From Halostagnicola sp. A-GB9-2 (GTDB lineage: Archaea; Halobacteriota; Halobacteria; Halobacteriales; Natrialbaceae): a DNA stretch of 64,000 nucleotides. Shown in pieces: positions 33,150 through 40,756 of this stretch. The translations under genes were made by a program, and so were the position numbers. A model generated the notes under the pieces. The model worked only from the letters and a program-made list of their open reading frames with translations. It was not told the DNA's origin and made no database searches. Position 1 is the first letter of the stretch. Every line of letters begins with the position of its first letter. The DNA lies in contig NZ_JASJOC010000009.1 of NCBI RefSeq assembly GCF_030068615.1, positions 1 to 64,000 of the forward strand, read 5' to 3'.

Positions 33150-34343
33150 TCAGTTCGTCGTCGTCACTTCGATAACGTCCCGCGACTCGACCTCATAATC
33201 CTTGCCGAGCTGTCGGTTCGTCCGACAGTCCGTCGCGTAGAGGAAGCCGTCGCCGATGTCCGAGTGCAGGCTGTAGGCAAAGTCCTCCGCGGTCGAGTTC
33301 GGATCGATCAGGTAGCAGTCGGGAAGCACCTCGCCGCGTTCGTTGCCCAGCCCGTTCGCGCCGCCGGGGAACACCGGGATCACGCCGAGCACGTCGAACA
33401 GGGCCGTCTCGAGAGCCGCCTGAACGCCGGTCGCGCCGTACTCGGAGAGGAACTCCCGAATCTGCTCGAGTCCTTCTTTCTGCGAGCCGGAGACATCATC
33501 CGTAATCTCGAAGTCCTCATCGCCCGGTCGGTAGTCGACGACGCCGGATTTGTCCGCGGACTTGAGCGCCTTTTCGGCGTGGGCGCTGCAGGGAACGATC
33601 GTCAGGTGCTCGTACTCCGAATCGGTCGTAATTTCCTCGTAGTTCTCCTGGGCTTCGGGCGTGTCCATCTTGTTCGCCGCGATCACCATCGGCTTGGTCT
33701 CCTTGCGGATTTCGCGGGCCAGCTCCAGTTTGTCCTCGTCGTCCCACTCCTCGGGCTCGAAGCCGACGTCGACCCGCCGAATTAGGCGTTTGATCTCGTC
33801 TTCGTTGGTCTTGAACGCGCTCATCTGCTCGGCGAGTTCCTCCTCGATGGCGTCGTCCTCGGTCGTGTACCCCGAGGCGTAGCGTTCGATGCCCTTCTCG
33901 AGAACGCCGAGGTACCACTGGTCGAGTTCCTCCTCGAGGAAGGCGATGTCCTTTCGCGGGTCGTGGCCCTCGGTGGGTTCGCCCTCGAGGTCGGTTTCGC
34001 CCGAGAAGTCGACGACGTGGACGAGTACGTCGGTTTCGTTGAGGTCGGTGAGGAACTGGTTGCCCAGGCCCGCGCCCTCGTGTGCACCGGGGATCAGGCC
34101 GGCCACGTCGACGAGTTTCGTCGGGACGAATCGAGTGCCGTGATCGCAGTAGCCGACGTTCGGCGTACACTCCTCGTCGAATTCGGGCGCGGCACACTCG
34201 ACGCGGGCGTAGGCCTCGCCCACGCTGGGATCGATCGTCGTGAACGGATAGGCTCCCTCGGGAACGTCGTTCATGGTCGCGGCGTTGAAAAAGCTCGATT
34301 TACCGACCGATGGTTTCCCCACCAGTCCGATCCGATAACTCAT
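33150..34343 (-). CDS. ychF: YchF/Obg-type GTPase (redox-regulated ATPase YchF family)
   Basis: 397 residues from ATG 34341-34343 (MSYRIGLVGKPSVGKSSFFN, P-loop at residues 9-16). G3 is DVAGLIPGAHEGAGLG and the nucleotide-specificity motif is ANKMDTPEA. The C-terminal TGS domain runs from about residue 330 (PDCYLIDPNSTAEDFAYSLHSDIGDGFLYA). In archaea it is a conserved ribosome-associated P-loop protein of uncertain role. An in-frame upstream extension (to 34415) is rejected. Confidence 0.93.
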   Translation of the reverse strand: MSYRIGLVGKPSVGKSSFFNAATMNDVPEGAYPFTTIDPSVGEAYARVECAAPEFDEECTPNVGYCDHGTRFVPTKLVDVAGLIPGAHEGAGLGNQFLTDLNETDVLVHVVDFSGETDLEGEPTEGHDPRKDIAFLEEELDQWYLGVLEKGIERYASGYTTEDDAIEEELAEQMSAFKTNEDEIKRLIRRVDVGFEPEEWDDEDKLELAREIRKETKPMVIAANKMDTPEAQENYEEITTDSEYEHLTIVPCSAHAEKALKSADKSGVVDYRPGDEDFEITDDVSGSQKEGLEQIREFLSEYGATGVQAALETALFDVLGVIPVFPGGANGLGNERGEVLPDCYLIDPNSTAEDFAYSLHSDIGDGFLYATDCRTNRQLGKDYEVESRDVIEVTTTN

Positions 34344-34707
34344 TGTCCGTTGTGGTCGGCCGGTACCTAAACGGGTTTCTGTCCGCCACTGTCGTGTAAC
34401 GTCACTGCGTACCACGGTTCCCCACTCTCAACGCCCATCCAAAATATCGAATAAACTACTATAATATGTTATTCGAAAGGACTAATTACCATTCTATCAT
34501 GTATACTATTGCAACGTGTTCGATCTGGAAAGTGATGGTGTGAACACGGCGAACGACAGGAAGACGACGCGGGAAGATCGGTCGAAAACGAATCGGCCGA
34601 ACATCCGATCGACGGTGAGAGAATCGTTGTCGGGGGCGTCGAACCGAATCGTTCGTCGAGGCCGGTATCACTTCGACCGAACATCGAACTAACCCGAGTG
34701 GGGGGCT
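34344..34707. other. Gene-free stretch before the SipW/TasA-like locus
   Basis: No credible gene. It contains an AT-rich inverted repeat, TCGAATAA (34447-34454) with TTATTCGA (34469-34476), and the first of several GTATAC hexamers (34501-34506). The region holds the promoters for YchF (leftwards) and for the first DUF7344 gene (rightwards). Confidence 0.6.
34447..34476. promoter_or_regulatory. 8-bp inverted repeat with AT-rich core
   Basis: TCGAATAA and TTATTCGA separated by 14 bases containing ACTACTATAATATG. Possible operator with embedded TATA box. Confidence 0.4.
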
Positions 34708-35319
34708 ATGAGCATTTCAAAACAGTACAATCTGCGTCAGCTGGGGGAACAGCACCGACGGGAGGACGGTAATCTGGTCGACCGGGAAGTCGCCTATCAG
34801 GCGTTGAGCAATAGACGCCGTCGCTTTATCGTTCACTTCCTGTTACGAGAACGGAAACCGATATCGCTCCGAGTGTTATCAAAACAGGTTGCGGCGTGGG
34901 AAAACGCCGTCCCGCGGAAACAGGTCACGTCGAAACAGCGAAAGCGCGTCTACACCGCGTTGCATCAGGCGCACTTACCGAAACTCGATAAGATGGGGAT
35001 CATCGAGTACGACAATCGAGAAATGGTCGCTCACCCGACCGAGAAACTCGGGACGCTTCGGGTCTACATGGATGTCGTTCCCGAGGACGAGATTCCCTGG
35101 AGTGTCTTTTATACGGGTATCGCGCTGATCTTCGGCTCGGGCGCGCTGTTCGGGTGGGCTGGATTCCTCCCCTTCGACGTCCTTCCGGGCTATCTCTGGG
35201 CGCTGATAATCTCTCTGATAATAGTCACGACGGGCCTCTTCAACATCCACAGTGAGTATCGGAATCAGCTCGCAGTAGAGGGCCCGCCGCCGGAAGTTGA
35301 ACGGATCGAACCGTCCTGA
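34708..35319 (+). CDS. DUF7344 membrane-anchored winged-helix regulator, copy 1
   Basis: 203 residues. The N-terminal half is a winged-helix-like DUF7344 domain (REVAYQALSNRRRRFIVHFL, VAAWENAVPRKQVTSKQRKR, HLPKLDKMGIIEYD). Two hydrophobic segments follow at about 133-155 and 160-182, with a short tail. So it looks like a DNA-binding domain tethered to the membrane, facing the cytoplasm. It is a tandem paralogue of the gene at 35622, with a nearly identical DNA core (see findings). It opens the SipW/TasA-like locus and is its likely regulator (inference). Confidence 0.85.
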   Translation: MSISKQYNLRQLGEQHRREDGNLVDREVAYQALSNRRRRFIVHFLLRERKPISLRVLSKQVAAWENAVPRKQVTSKQRKRVYTALHQAHLPKLDKMGIIEYDNREMVAHPTEKLGTLRVYMDVVPEDEIPWSVFYTGIALIFGSGALFGWAGFLPFDVLPGYLWALIISLIIVTTGLFNIHSEYRNQLAVEGPPPEVERIEPS

Positions 35320-35621
35320 TGACTCGAGGGATCGGACGACCACTACGGTCCGTTCGGCTACTATGACCCGTTCGACCGCGTAGTATACACCGAATACGAG
35401 CAGTATACGATCATTGTCGACCAATAGACACTGTTTGTAGCGTCGCAAACACTCTTTGTCGATTCTGCATATAGTGTATACAAAAGTACAACTCTTCCCT
35501 TCTCGAACTCGCGAATGGCAGGTAACGAAACTACTCATCGACACAGCGCTCGGGGTTGTACCGCGTCCGACGGAAGGAATCTGCGTTCGGCCCGCTTCGT
35601 GATCGATGAGGGGGGAGATGA
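35320..35621 (+). promoter_or_regulatory. Gap between the DUF7344 copies, with three GTATAC motifs
   Basis: No gene. GTATAC occurs at 35383-35388, 35403-35408 and 35476-35481; the last is inside GTGTATACAAAAG (35474-35486), repeated exactly at 36523-36535 before the first exported-protein gene. Candidate binding sites for the DUF7344 proteins, though TATA-box function is also possible. Confidence 0.45.
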
Positions 35622-36221
35622 ATGAGTATTACAGAGCAACAGCGACCACGAACACGGTCCCGATCGAGTACCACTCCGATCGATCGGGAAATCGCGTACC
35701 AGGCGTTGAGCAACAGACGGCGACGGTTTACCGTTCACTACCTGATTCAACAGTGGGAGCCGGTCACGCTCCGAACGTTATCCAATCAGGTTGCGGCGTG
35801 GGAAAACGCCGTCCCGCGGAAACAGGTCACGTCGAAACAGCGAAAGCGCGTCTACACCGCGTTACATCAGGCGCACTTACCGAAACTCGATAAGATGGGG
35901 ATCATCGAGTACGACACGAACGAAATGGTTGCCCATCCGACCGACAACATCGAAACGCTTCGGGTCTACATGGATGTCGTTCCCGAGGACGAGATTCCCT
36001 GGAGCGTCTTTTATACGGGTATCGCGCTAAGCTTCGGCTCGAGTGCGTTCCTCGGATGGATCGGGCTAGTTCCGTTCTCCGTGATCCCGGGCGGTGTATG
36101 GGCGGTACTCACCGCATCGATAATCGTCGCCATCGGTACCGTCAACATCTACAGAAACCGCCAGAATCGCCTCGGAAACGAGGGGCCGCCGCCGGAAGTC
36201 GCACACGTCGATCCACCCTGA
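35622..36221 (+). CDS. DUF7344 membrane-anchored winged-helix regulator, copy 2
   Basis: 199 residues with the same plan as copy 1: winged-helix DUF7344 domain, two membrane segments (about 128-152 and 157-178), short tail ending PPPEVAHVDPP. The N-terminal 30 residues differ completely in sequence from copy 1, while residues 55-98 are nearly identical at DNA level. Start ATG at 35622. Duplicated regulator; possible heterodimer with copy 1 (inference). Confidence 0.85.
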   Translation: MSITEQQRPRTRSRSSTTPIDREIAYQALSNRRRRFTVHYLIQQWEPVTLRTLSNQVAAWENAVPRKQVTSKQRKRVYTALHQAHLPKLDKMGIIEYDTNEMVAHPTDNIETLRVYMDVVPEDEIPWSVFYTGIALSFGSSAFLGWIGLVPFSVIPGGVWAVLTASIIVAIGTVNIYRNRQNRLGNEGPPPEVAHVDPP

Positions 36222-36584
36222 TCGTCCCGTTTCTCGTCATTTTGGCTTGTCTGGACACTCGTCACCTCGATTTGTCCGGACGGCATTAGAGTAACGACCC
36301 TGTCCGGATGTCGCCGCTTCGGCCCCGAATGCGGGTGCAATTTGACGGCTCGAGGTATTCTCAGACCGTGTCATAATCGGCTTGCGAGCGGCGTTTTGAA
36401 ACTGGTCCTGTCGCGATTGATTTTCGCGACAGTACACACCGTTTGTCCTCCCGTAGATCCGTTATACGGGCTGTAAACGATGCGTACCGATTCGTACGAT
36501 TTCTTTGTAACATTCACAGCTCGTGTATACAAAAGGAGGTCTCGTCCCTCGCCGAAACTGCGTGAAAACGCAACTGAGAGACAG
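36222..36584 (+). promoter_or_regulatory. Promoter region of the exported-protein operon, with hairpin
   Basis: No gene. A perfect 8-bp hairpin, CTGTCGCG/CGCGACAG (36408-36432, 9-base loop), probably ends the DUF7344 transcript. The 13-bp motif GTGTATACAAAAG (36523-36535) lies about 50 bp before the ATG at 36585 and is followed by GGAGG-like AAAGGAGGT, a strong ribosome-binding sequence. Confidence 0.5.
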
Positions 36585-37124
36585 ATGACGAAAGAAATCC
36601 AACTGACGCGACGGAAGATACTCGCAAGCACAGCACTCATCGGCGGCGCCGGTGCCACCGCAGGCGCAGGCACGTGGGCGTTCTTCAGTGACGAAGAAAC
36701 CAGCGAAGGGAACACGATTTCCGCAGGCACGCTCGAGCTCGACGTGAACGAAGGCGACGGCTTCTCCTACACGTGGGAAAACGCCGCGCCGGGTGACGAG
36801 GAGGAAGTCAGTGTCTCGTTCCAGAACACCGGTTCGATCGACGCCGCGGAGCTGGCGATCGACACCGACGTTTCCGGCGACGAGGATCTCGCGGAGTACA
36901 TCGACCTCGATCTCGAGTACACTAACGGCGACGATCCGGACGGACAGACGCTCGCGGAACTCGCCGACGGCGAACTCTCGCTTGAAGGAATCTCCGCCGG
37001 TGAGGGCGCGAGTATCAGTATCGACGCGACGTTCAACGAGGGGGCGGGCAACGACCTGCAAGGCGCGTCCGTCGAGATCGATCACACGTTCACTCTGCGA
37101 CAGGAACCCGGCGAGGACGGCTGA
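36585..37124 (+). CDS. Exported protein with SipW/TasA-type signal peptide, 1
   Basis: 179 residues from ATG 36585. Its signal sequence is LTRRKILASTALIGGAGATA, with the SipW-cognate motif AGTWAFFSDEETSEGNTISAGTLELDV straddling the cleavage region. The mature part is a beta-rich, very acidic domain (PGDEEEVSVSFQNTGSIDAAELAID, then DDLQGAS-like strands) like camelysin/TasA-family proteins. An upstream in-frame start at 36480 lacks signal-peptide logic. It is followed 25 bp later by its paralogue and then the signal peptidase. Predicted cell-surface or fibre protein (inference). Confidence 0.85.
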   Translation: MTKEIQLTRRKILASTALIGGAGATAGAGTWAFFSDEETSEGNTISAGTLELDVNEGDGFSYTWENAAPGDEEEVSVSFQNTGSIDAAELAIDTDVSGDEDLAEYIDLDLEYTNGDDPDGQTLAELADGELSLEGISAGEGASISIDATFNEGAGNDLQGASVEIDHTFTLRQEPGEDG

Positions 37125-37149
37125 TCGAGCGGCCGCTTTTTCGATACTT

Positions 37150-37893
37150 ATGACAAACGACTCAAATCGAACATTGACGAGGCGGAGTGCGCTGGTCGGA
37201 GTGGCCGGTATCGGACTCGCCTCCGCGGGGGCGGGTGCGGGGACGTTCGCGTACTTCAGCGACGCCGAAACGTCGTCCGGAAACAGCATCCAGGCCGGAA
37301 CAATGGAACTGGACGTCTCGAACGGCTACTCGTTCGAATACGCGTTCAAGGATGTCGCTCCGGGCGATACGACGGCGCAGGCGTACGTCGGCGACGGATG
37401 GGCGAAACGGGACCTCTCGTTCAACGGCGACGCGGTCAACACCGGCAGCGTCGACGCCGCCTGTCTCGCCGTCTACATCGAGCACGAAACGACACCCGGC
37501 GAGGGTCGAGACGGCTCGAGTATGGAGGACGAACTCGAGATCGAGGTCCTCTCCTGGGAGGGGTATGACTACGTCGACGGATTCGAAGTGCTCGGCGAGA
37601 GCGAGGCCGACCTTCCCGGTGACTTCGGATTCGAAGTCGACGGCGACGACTTTTTCGACGTCTTCGAGGCAGGCGAGTCGCTGACGCTCGCCGATCTCTC
37701 GGAGCGGGAGCTCAGGCTCAATCCCTCGCCGCGGACGAACGGTGATCCGTCCTCTGACGGGCGAACGTTCCACTACGACTTCAGGGTCGGCGAAGGGATG
37801 GGCAACGAGTATCAGGGGGCCGAACTGGTCACCGACATCCACTTCGCGCTCTTGCAAGACGAGAGCCAGACGTTCGACGGCACGGTCGGGTAA
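37150..37893 (+). CDS. Exported protein with SipW/TasA-type signal peptide, 2
   Basis: 247 residues from ATG 37150. Signal: LTRRSALVGVAGIGLASAGA followed by AGTFAYFSDAETSSGNSIQAGTMELDVSNG, the same cognate motif as protein 1. The mature domain is larger: an insertion of roughly 60 residues (about 115-180: EDELEIEVLSWEGYDYVDGF, FDVFEAGESLTLADLSERE) interrupts the beta-sandwich pattern, which ends FHYDFRVGEGMGNEYQGAEL. Separated from protein 1 by 25 bp and from the peptidase by 7 bp, so it is in one operon. Confidence 0.85.
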   Translation: MTNDSNRTLTRRSALVGVAGIGLASAGAGAGTFAYFSDAETSSGNSIQAGTMELDVSNGYSFEYAFKDVAPGDTTAQAYVGDGWAKRDLSFNGDAVNTGSVDAACLAVYIEHETTPGEGRDGSSMEDELEIEVLSWEGYDYVDGFEVLGESEADLPGDFGFEVDGDDFFDVFEAGESLTLADLSERELRLNPSPRTNGDPSSDGRTFHYDFRVGEGMGNEYQGAELVTDIHFALLQDESQTFDGTVG

Positions 37894-37900
37894 CACCATC

Positions 37901-38446
37901 ATGAGTAGGGGGATCAGCAAACGACGGGCGCTTCACGTTTCGGGAGTAGTGCTGTTCGTTGCGCTGTTGGTACCGTTTCTCGTGTTCGCAGTGCCCGACG
38001 TCGCCGGGGCCGACGAGAGCTACGTCGTTCTCTCGGACAGCATGAACCCGACGATCGATGCGGGCGACGTCGTGATCGTCCAGGAGCGCGATCCCTTGAG
38101 CATCGAAGAAGGGGACGTACTGACGTTCGACGCGGCTGATCCCGACGAGTTCGATGCGGCCGATGGAACGAGCATCGTCACGCATCGGGTCGTCGACATC
38201 GAGCAGGCGGACGACAGCCTCAAGTTCGTCACGCAGGGCGACGCGAACAACGCCCCGGATAGCTCCGCGGTCGACGAAGAGCAGGTGATCGGGACTGTCG
38301 CGTTTTCGATTCCCTCCATCGGGCGCGTCGTCTCGTTTGCAGGGACCCGAACGGGGCTCGCGCTCTTCGTCGTCGTTCCGTGTGCCTTGCTCGTCGTCAA
38401 CGAACTGTACGAACTCACGGTGAGCGACGAGGGAGGAGAGAGCTGA
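37901..38446 (+). CDS. sipW: SipW/Sec11-type signal peptidase I
   Basis: 181 residues from ATG 37901. Membrane segments lie at about 12-33 and 145-170. The nucleophile is S47 in VLSDSMNPTI. The general base is His, H95 in VTHRVVDI, in place of the bacterial Lys, as in archaeal, ER and SipW-type peptidases. A GDANNAPD motif (114-121) supplies the conserved Asp. It is encoded directly behind two SipW-cognate proteins, as in Bacillus tasA-sipW, so it is presumably their dedicated peptidase. Its stop overlaps the next start (TGATG). Confidence 0.9.
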   Translation: MSRGISKRRALHVSGVVLFVALLVPFLVFAVPDVAGADESYVVLSDSMNPTIDAGDVVIVQERDPLSIEEGDVLTFDAADPDEFDAADGTSIVTHRVVDIEQADDSLKFVTQGDANNAPDSSAVDEEQVIGTVAFSIPSIGRVVSFAGTRTGLALFVVVPCALLVVNELYELTVSDEGGES

Positions 38447-39069
38447 TGGGACGGGTCGCGACCGTATTCAAGCTGCTCGTCCTCTGGGCTGCTGTCCTCA
38501 TGCTTGTGAGTTCCGTTGGCTTCTCGGGGGCGTACTTCAGCGACCAGTCCTCGAGCGACGCCGCGCAGATTACGGTAGCGGAACTCGAGCCGTCGGACGG
38601 AGCCCTCAAATTCACGCCGAAGTCGCTCTCGACAACTAATCAGGGAATCACGACGATCCACCTCGAGCGACCGCCCGATTCTACGATCGATTCCGAGACG
38701 GTCGTCGTGACCGTCGGCGGCGACCCGGTCGATGCACCAGTGCGTACCTGCAATCCGCAAAAATGCCTGTTCGAGCCGACCGCACAGGACATCGTCGACG
38801 CCGGGGGCGTCGGCGAGCCGTTGCTCGTAGTGACGGCCGAACTCGAAAACGGTGCCGAACTCGAGGCCTCGACGACCATCGAGGTCTTCGAACCGCGCGC
38901 CTCGAGCGACGGACCGGATTCGTCCGATTGGAGGGAAGTTGACTCGAGCGCTGGTTCGGCGAACGACGGTACCGACGGCGACCGTGAGACAACTCACGCC
39001 GACGAAAACGCGAGCGATGACGATTCCGAGGAGTCCGCGAGCGTGATCGCGGATCGGCCGCCGCAGTAG
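38446..39069 (+). CDS. Membrane protein with FSD motif and acidic tail, third member of the locus
   Basis: 207 residues. A single N-terminal hydrophobic segment (VFKLLVLWAAVLMLVSSVGF) is followed by SGAYFSDQSSSDAAQITVAEL, an echo of the SipW-cognate motif. A beta-rich ectodomain (about 50-145) contains a Cys pair CNPQKC, and a Ser/Asp/Glu-rich disordered tail of about 55 residues follows. The start overlaps the peptidase stop by one base. It may be a cell-surface anchor or assembly factor for the two exported proteins. Unlike them it lacks a twin-arginine. Confidence 0.75.
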   Translation: MGRVATVFKLLVLWAAVLMLVSSVGFSGAYFSDQSSSDAAQITVAELEPSDGALKFTPKSLSTTNQGITTIHLERPPDSTIDSETVVVTVGGDPVDAPVRTCNPQKCLFEPTAQDIVDAGGVGEPLLVVTAELENGAELEASTTIEVFEPRASSDGPDSSDWREVDSSAGSANDGTDGDRETTHADENASDDDSEESASVIADRPPQ

Positions 39070-39071
39070 GG

Positions 39072-39431
39072 TCAGGGCTCGTCGATGGTGATCGCCTCGA
39101 ACTCCCGCTGGTCCGTGATCGTTCCCGCTCTGATCGCTCGAACGATTCGGATGCCCGCCTGTTTGATGCGATACCCTCCGTCGACTCGTTCGATGAACTC
39201 GACGTCCCGGAGCGTCCGAAAGTGGTAACTGAGGTTACCTGAATCCCGGCTGAAATTGCCCGAGCGTCGCTCGGCGACGCGGTCGGCCAAGTCGGAATAG
39301 GCCAGGAGATCACCTGCGAATTCGTCGGCCGATTGCGTCCGCTCGAGAACATCCAATACGGTGAGCCGGAGGTCGTGACTGAGCACCCGAAACACGTCAC
39401 CGGGCAATTCGTCACCGCACTCTCGGCTCAT
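39072..39431 (-). CDS. Winged-helix transcriptional regulator
   Basis: 119 residues from ATG 39431 (a TTG six bases upstream is less likely). The ArsR-like pattern is VFRVLSHDLRLTVLDVLERT ... SGNLSYHFRTLRDVEFIERVDGGYRIKQAG. It resembles haloarchaeal winged-helix proteins of the DUF7347/ArsR type. Convergent with the SipW locus, with 2 bp between stop codons, hence a plausible local regulator (inference). Confidence 0.85.
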   Translation of the reverse strand: MSRECGDELPGDVFRVLSHDLRLTVLDVLERTQSADEFAGDLLAYSDLADRVAERRSGNFSRDSGNLSYHFRTLRDVEFIERVDGGYRIKQAGIRIVRAIRAGTITDQREFEAITIDEP

Positions 39432-39563
39432 CCACAATCCTGTAAATCGGCACAGTTGAAACTATTGAAGATATACTTCTAATCATGTGTTCTGAAAGTC
39501 ATGACGAGGGTATCACGCCTTGGTATCTTAAGAAGAACCCTTACCAGCAATAGTGAATTTAAC

Positions 39564-39842
39564 CTATCCAACAATTTCTTTCCAGCTCCAGGCGGCGAGT
39601 GCGATCACGGCGAGGGCGATCACGAAGAAGATGCCCCATTGCTGGGTTTCGGTTTCCGCGAAGGGAGCGAAGACATCCACCACACCGGTCGCCTGCATCA
39701 TTCCGATCACGATCGCCAGCAACGTGAATATCGAGACGACGGCGACCCCGATCCAGTTTCGAGCCATCCCCTTGCCCTCCTGCTCGGCCTCCTCCACGTC
39801 ATGCGTCGGTTTTTCGGTCGGCTCTCGATCGGGTTCGGACAT
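39564..39842 (-). CDS. Small two-helix membrane protein, unknown function
   Basis: 92 residues: a charged N-terminus of about 28, hydrophobic helices at about 30-50 and 68-87, and a short end (SWKEIVG). It shares the strand of the methyltransferase gene upstream (67-bp gap). No family is identified. Confidence 0.7.
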   Translation of the reverse strand: MSEPDREPTEKPTHDVEEAEQEGKGMARNWIGVAVVSIFTLLAIVIGMMQATGVVDVFAPFAETETQQWGIFFVIALAVIALAAWSWKEIVG

Positions 39843-39909
39843 GTTCTATCCTATACCGGATAGACGTGAAACAGTTCCACCTGCAGCTTCAGGGTGGAAA
39901 CGCTTCCCT

Positions 39910-40572
39910 TTAGCCGGGTAGCCACCGCTCTCGTGTCCGGTACAGCGTCCCCCGGACGATCGGGTTGACGGGAAAGACGCCGAACTCGAGTCGCTCGAGT
40001 TCCCCGGCCGAAAACTCGTCGCGGCAGACGAATCGTTCGACCGTCTCCCGATTTAACTGACAGCCCCCGGCAAGTCGCTCCCACAGCGGGTTCAACAGGT
40101 TCTGTCCCGCGCCCTGCCAGCCGTCGGCGTGGACGTGTTCGAGAAAGCGGAACTCGCCGCCGGGTTCGAGAACCCGGGCAACTTCCTCGAGTGCGGCGTC
40201 GGGGTCCTGAATCGTACAGAACACGAGTCCGGAGAGTACCACGTCGAAGCTATCGTCGGGATAGGGAAGTGACTCCGCGCGTTCGTCTCGAAGAACCACC
40301 TCGAGTCCGGCCTCGGTCGCGCTACGACTGGCTCGCTTGCGCATGTGCGGATCCGGTTCGACGGCGTGGTACTCGAGGGGTTGTTCGGGGTCGTTCTCCC
40401 GTTCGTCCACGACGTGGGGGAACATGGCTCCGGCACCCGCTCCAACGTCGAGAACACGACCTTCGAGGTCGGTTGCGAGATATCGGCGGTGTGGTGCCAG
40501 TAGCCACTCCATCGGCGAGAGCCCGTCGTACAGCGTCGCAAACAGCGGGTGTGAAATCTCCTCGGTAGCCAT
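39910..40572 (-). CDS. Class I SAM-dependent methyltransferase
   Basis: 220 residues from the ATG at 40572. A TATA-like box at 40604-40611 overlaps the alternative start at 40605, which rules that out. SAM motif I is VLDVGAGAGAMFPHV; the acidic end of strand 2 is AVEPDPHMR; motif IV is DVVLSGLVFCTIQDPDAALEEVARVLEPGGEFRFLEH. The closest known group is the UbiE/METTL7-like small-molecule methyltransferases. Substrate unknown. Confidence 0.88.
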   Translation of the reverse strand: MATEEISHPLFATLYDGLSPMEWLLAPHRRYLATDLEGRVLDVGAGAGAMFPHVVDERENDPEQPLEYHAVEPDPHMRKRASRSATEAGLEVVLRDERAESLPYPDDSFDVVLSGLVFCTIQDPDAALEEVARVLEPGGEFRFLEHVHADGWQGAGQNLLNPLWERLAGGCQLNRETVERFVCRDEFSAGELERLEFGVFPVNPIVRGTLYRTRERWLPG

Positions 40573-40756
40573 CGGCGTGTGGTGGCTCTCGAGGCGAAGT
40601 CGCATATAATTCGGGGTCGACCGTCGTGCTGGGTCTGGTTCTCGGCCGGTAGTGGTCCTCTCGGTTGCTCGCCGACCCGAGCCCGACCGCTCTCGGGAGT
40701 CCGCTGTCTGAAAATCGACGGTGTCTATTTAGTTCTCGTTGGGGTGACCTTTCGGT

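Noticed and set aside
34708-39431. Integrated virus or plasmid as origin of the SipW-like locus
   Set aside because: No integrase, replication gene, tRNA-end duplication or transposase at its borders; composition matches the rest.
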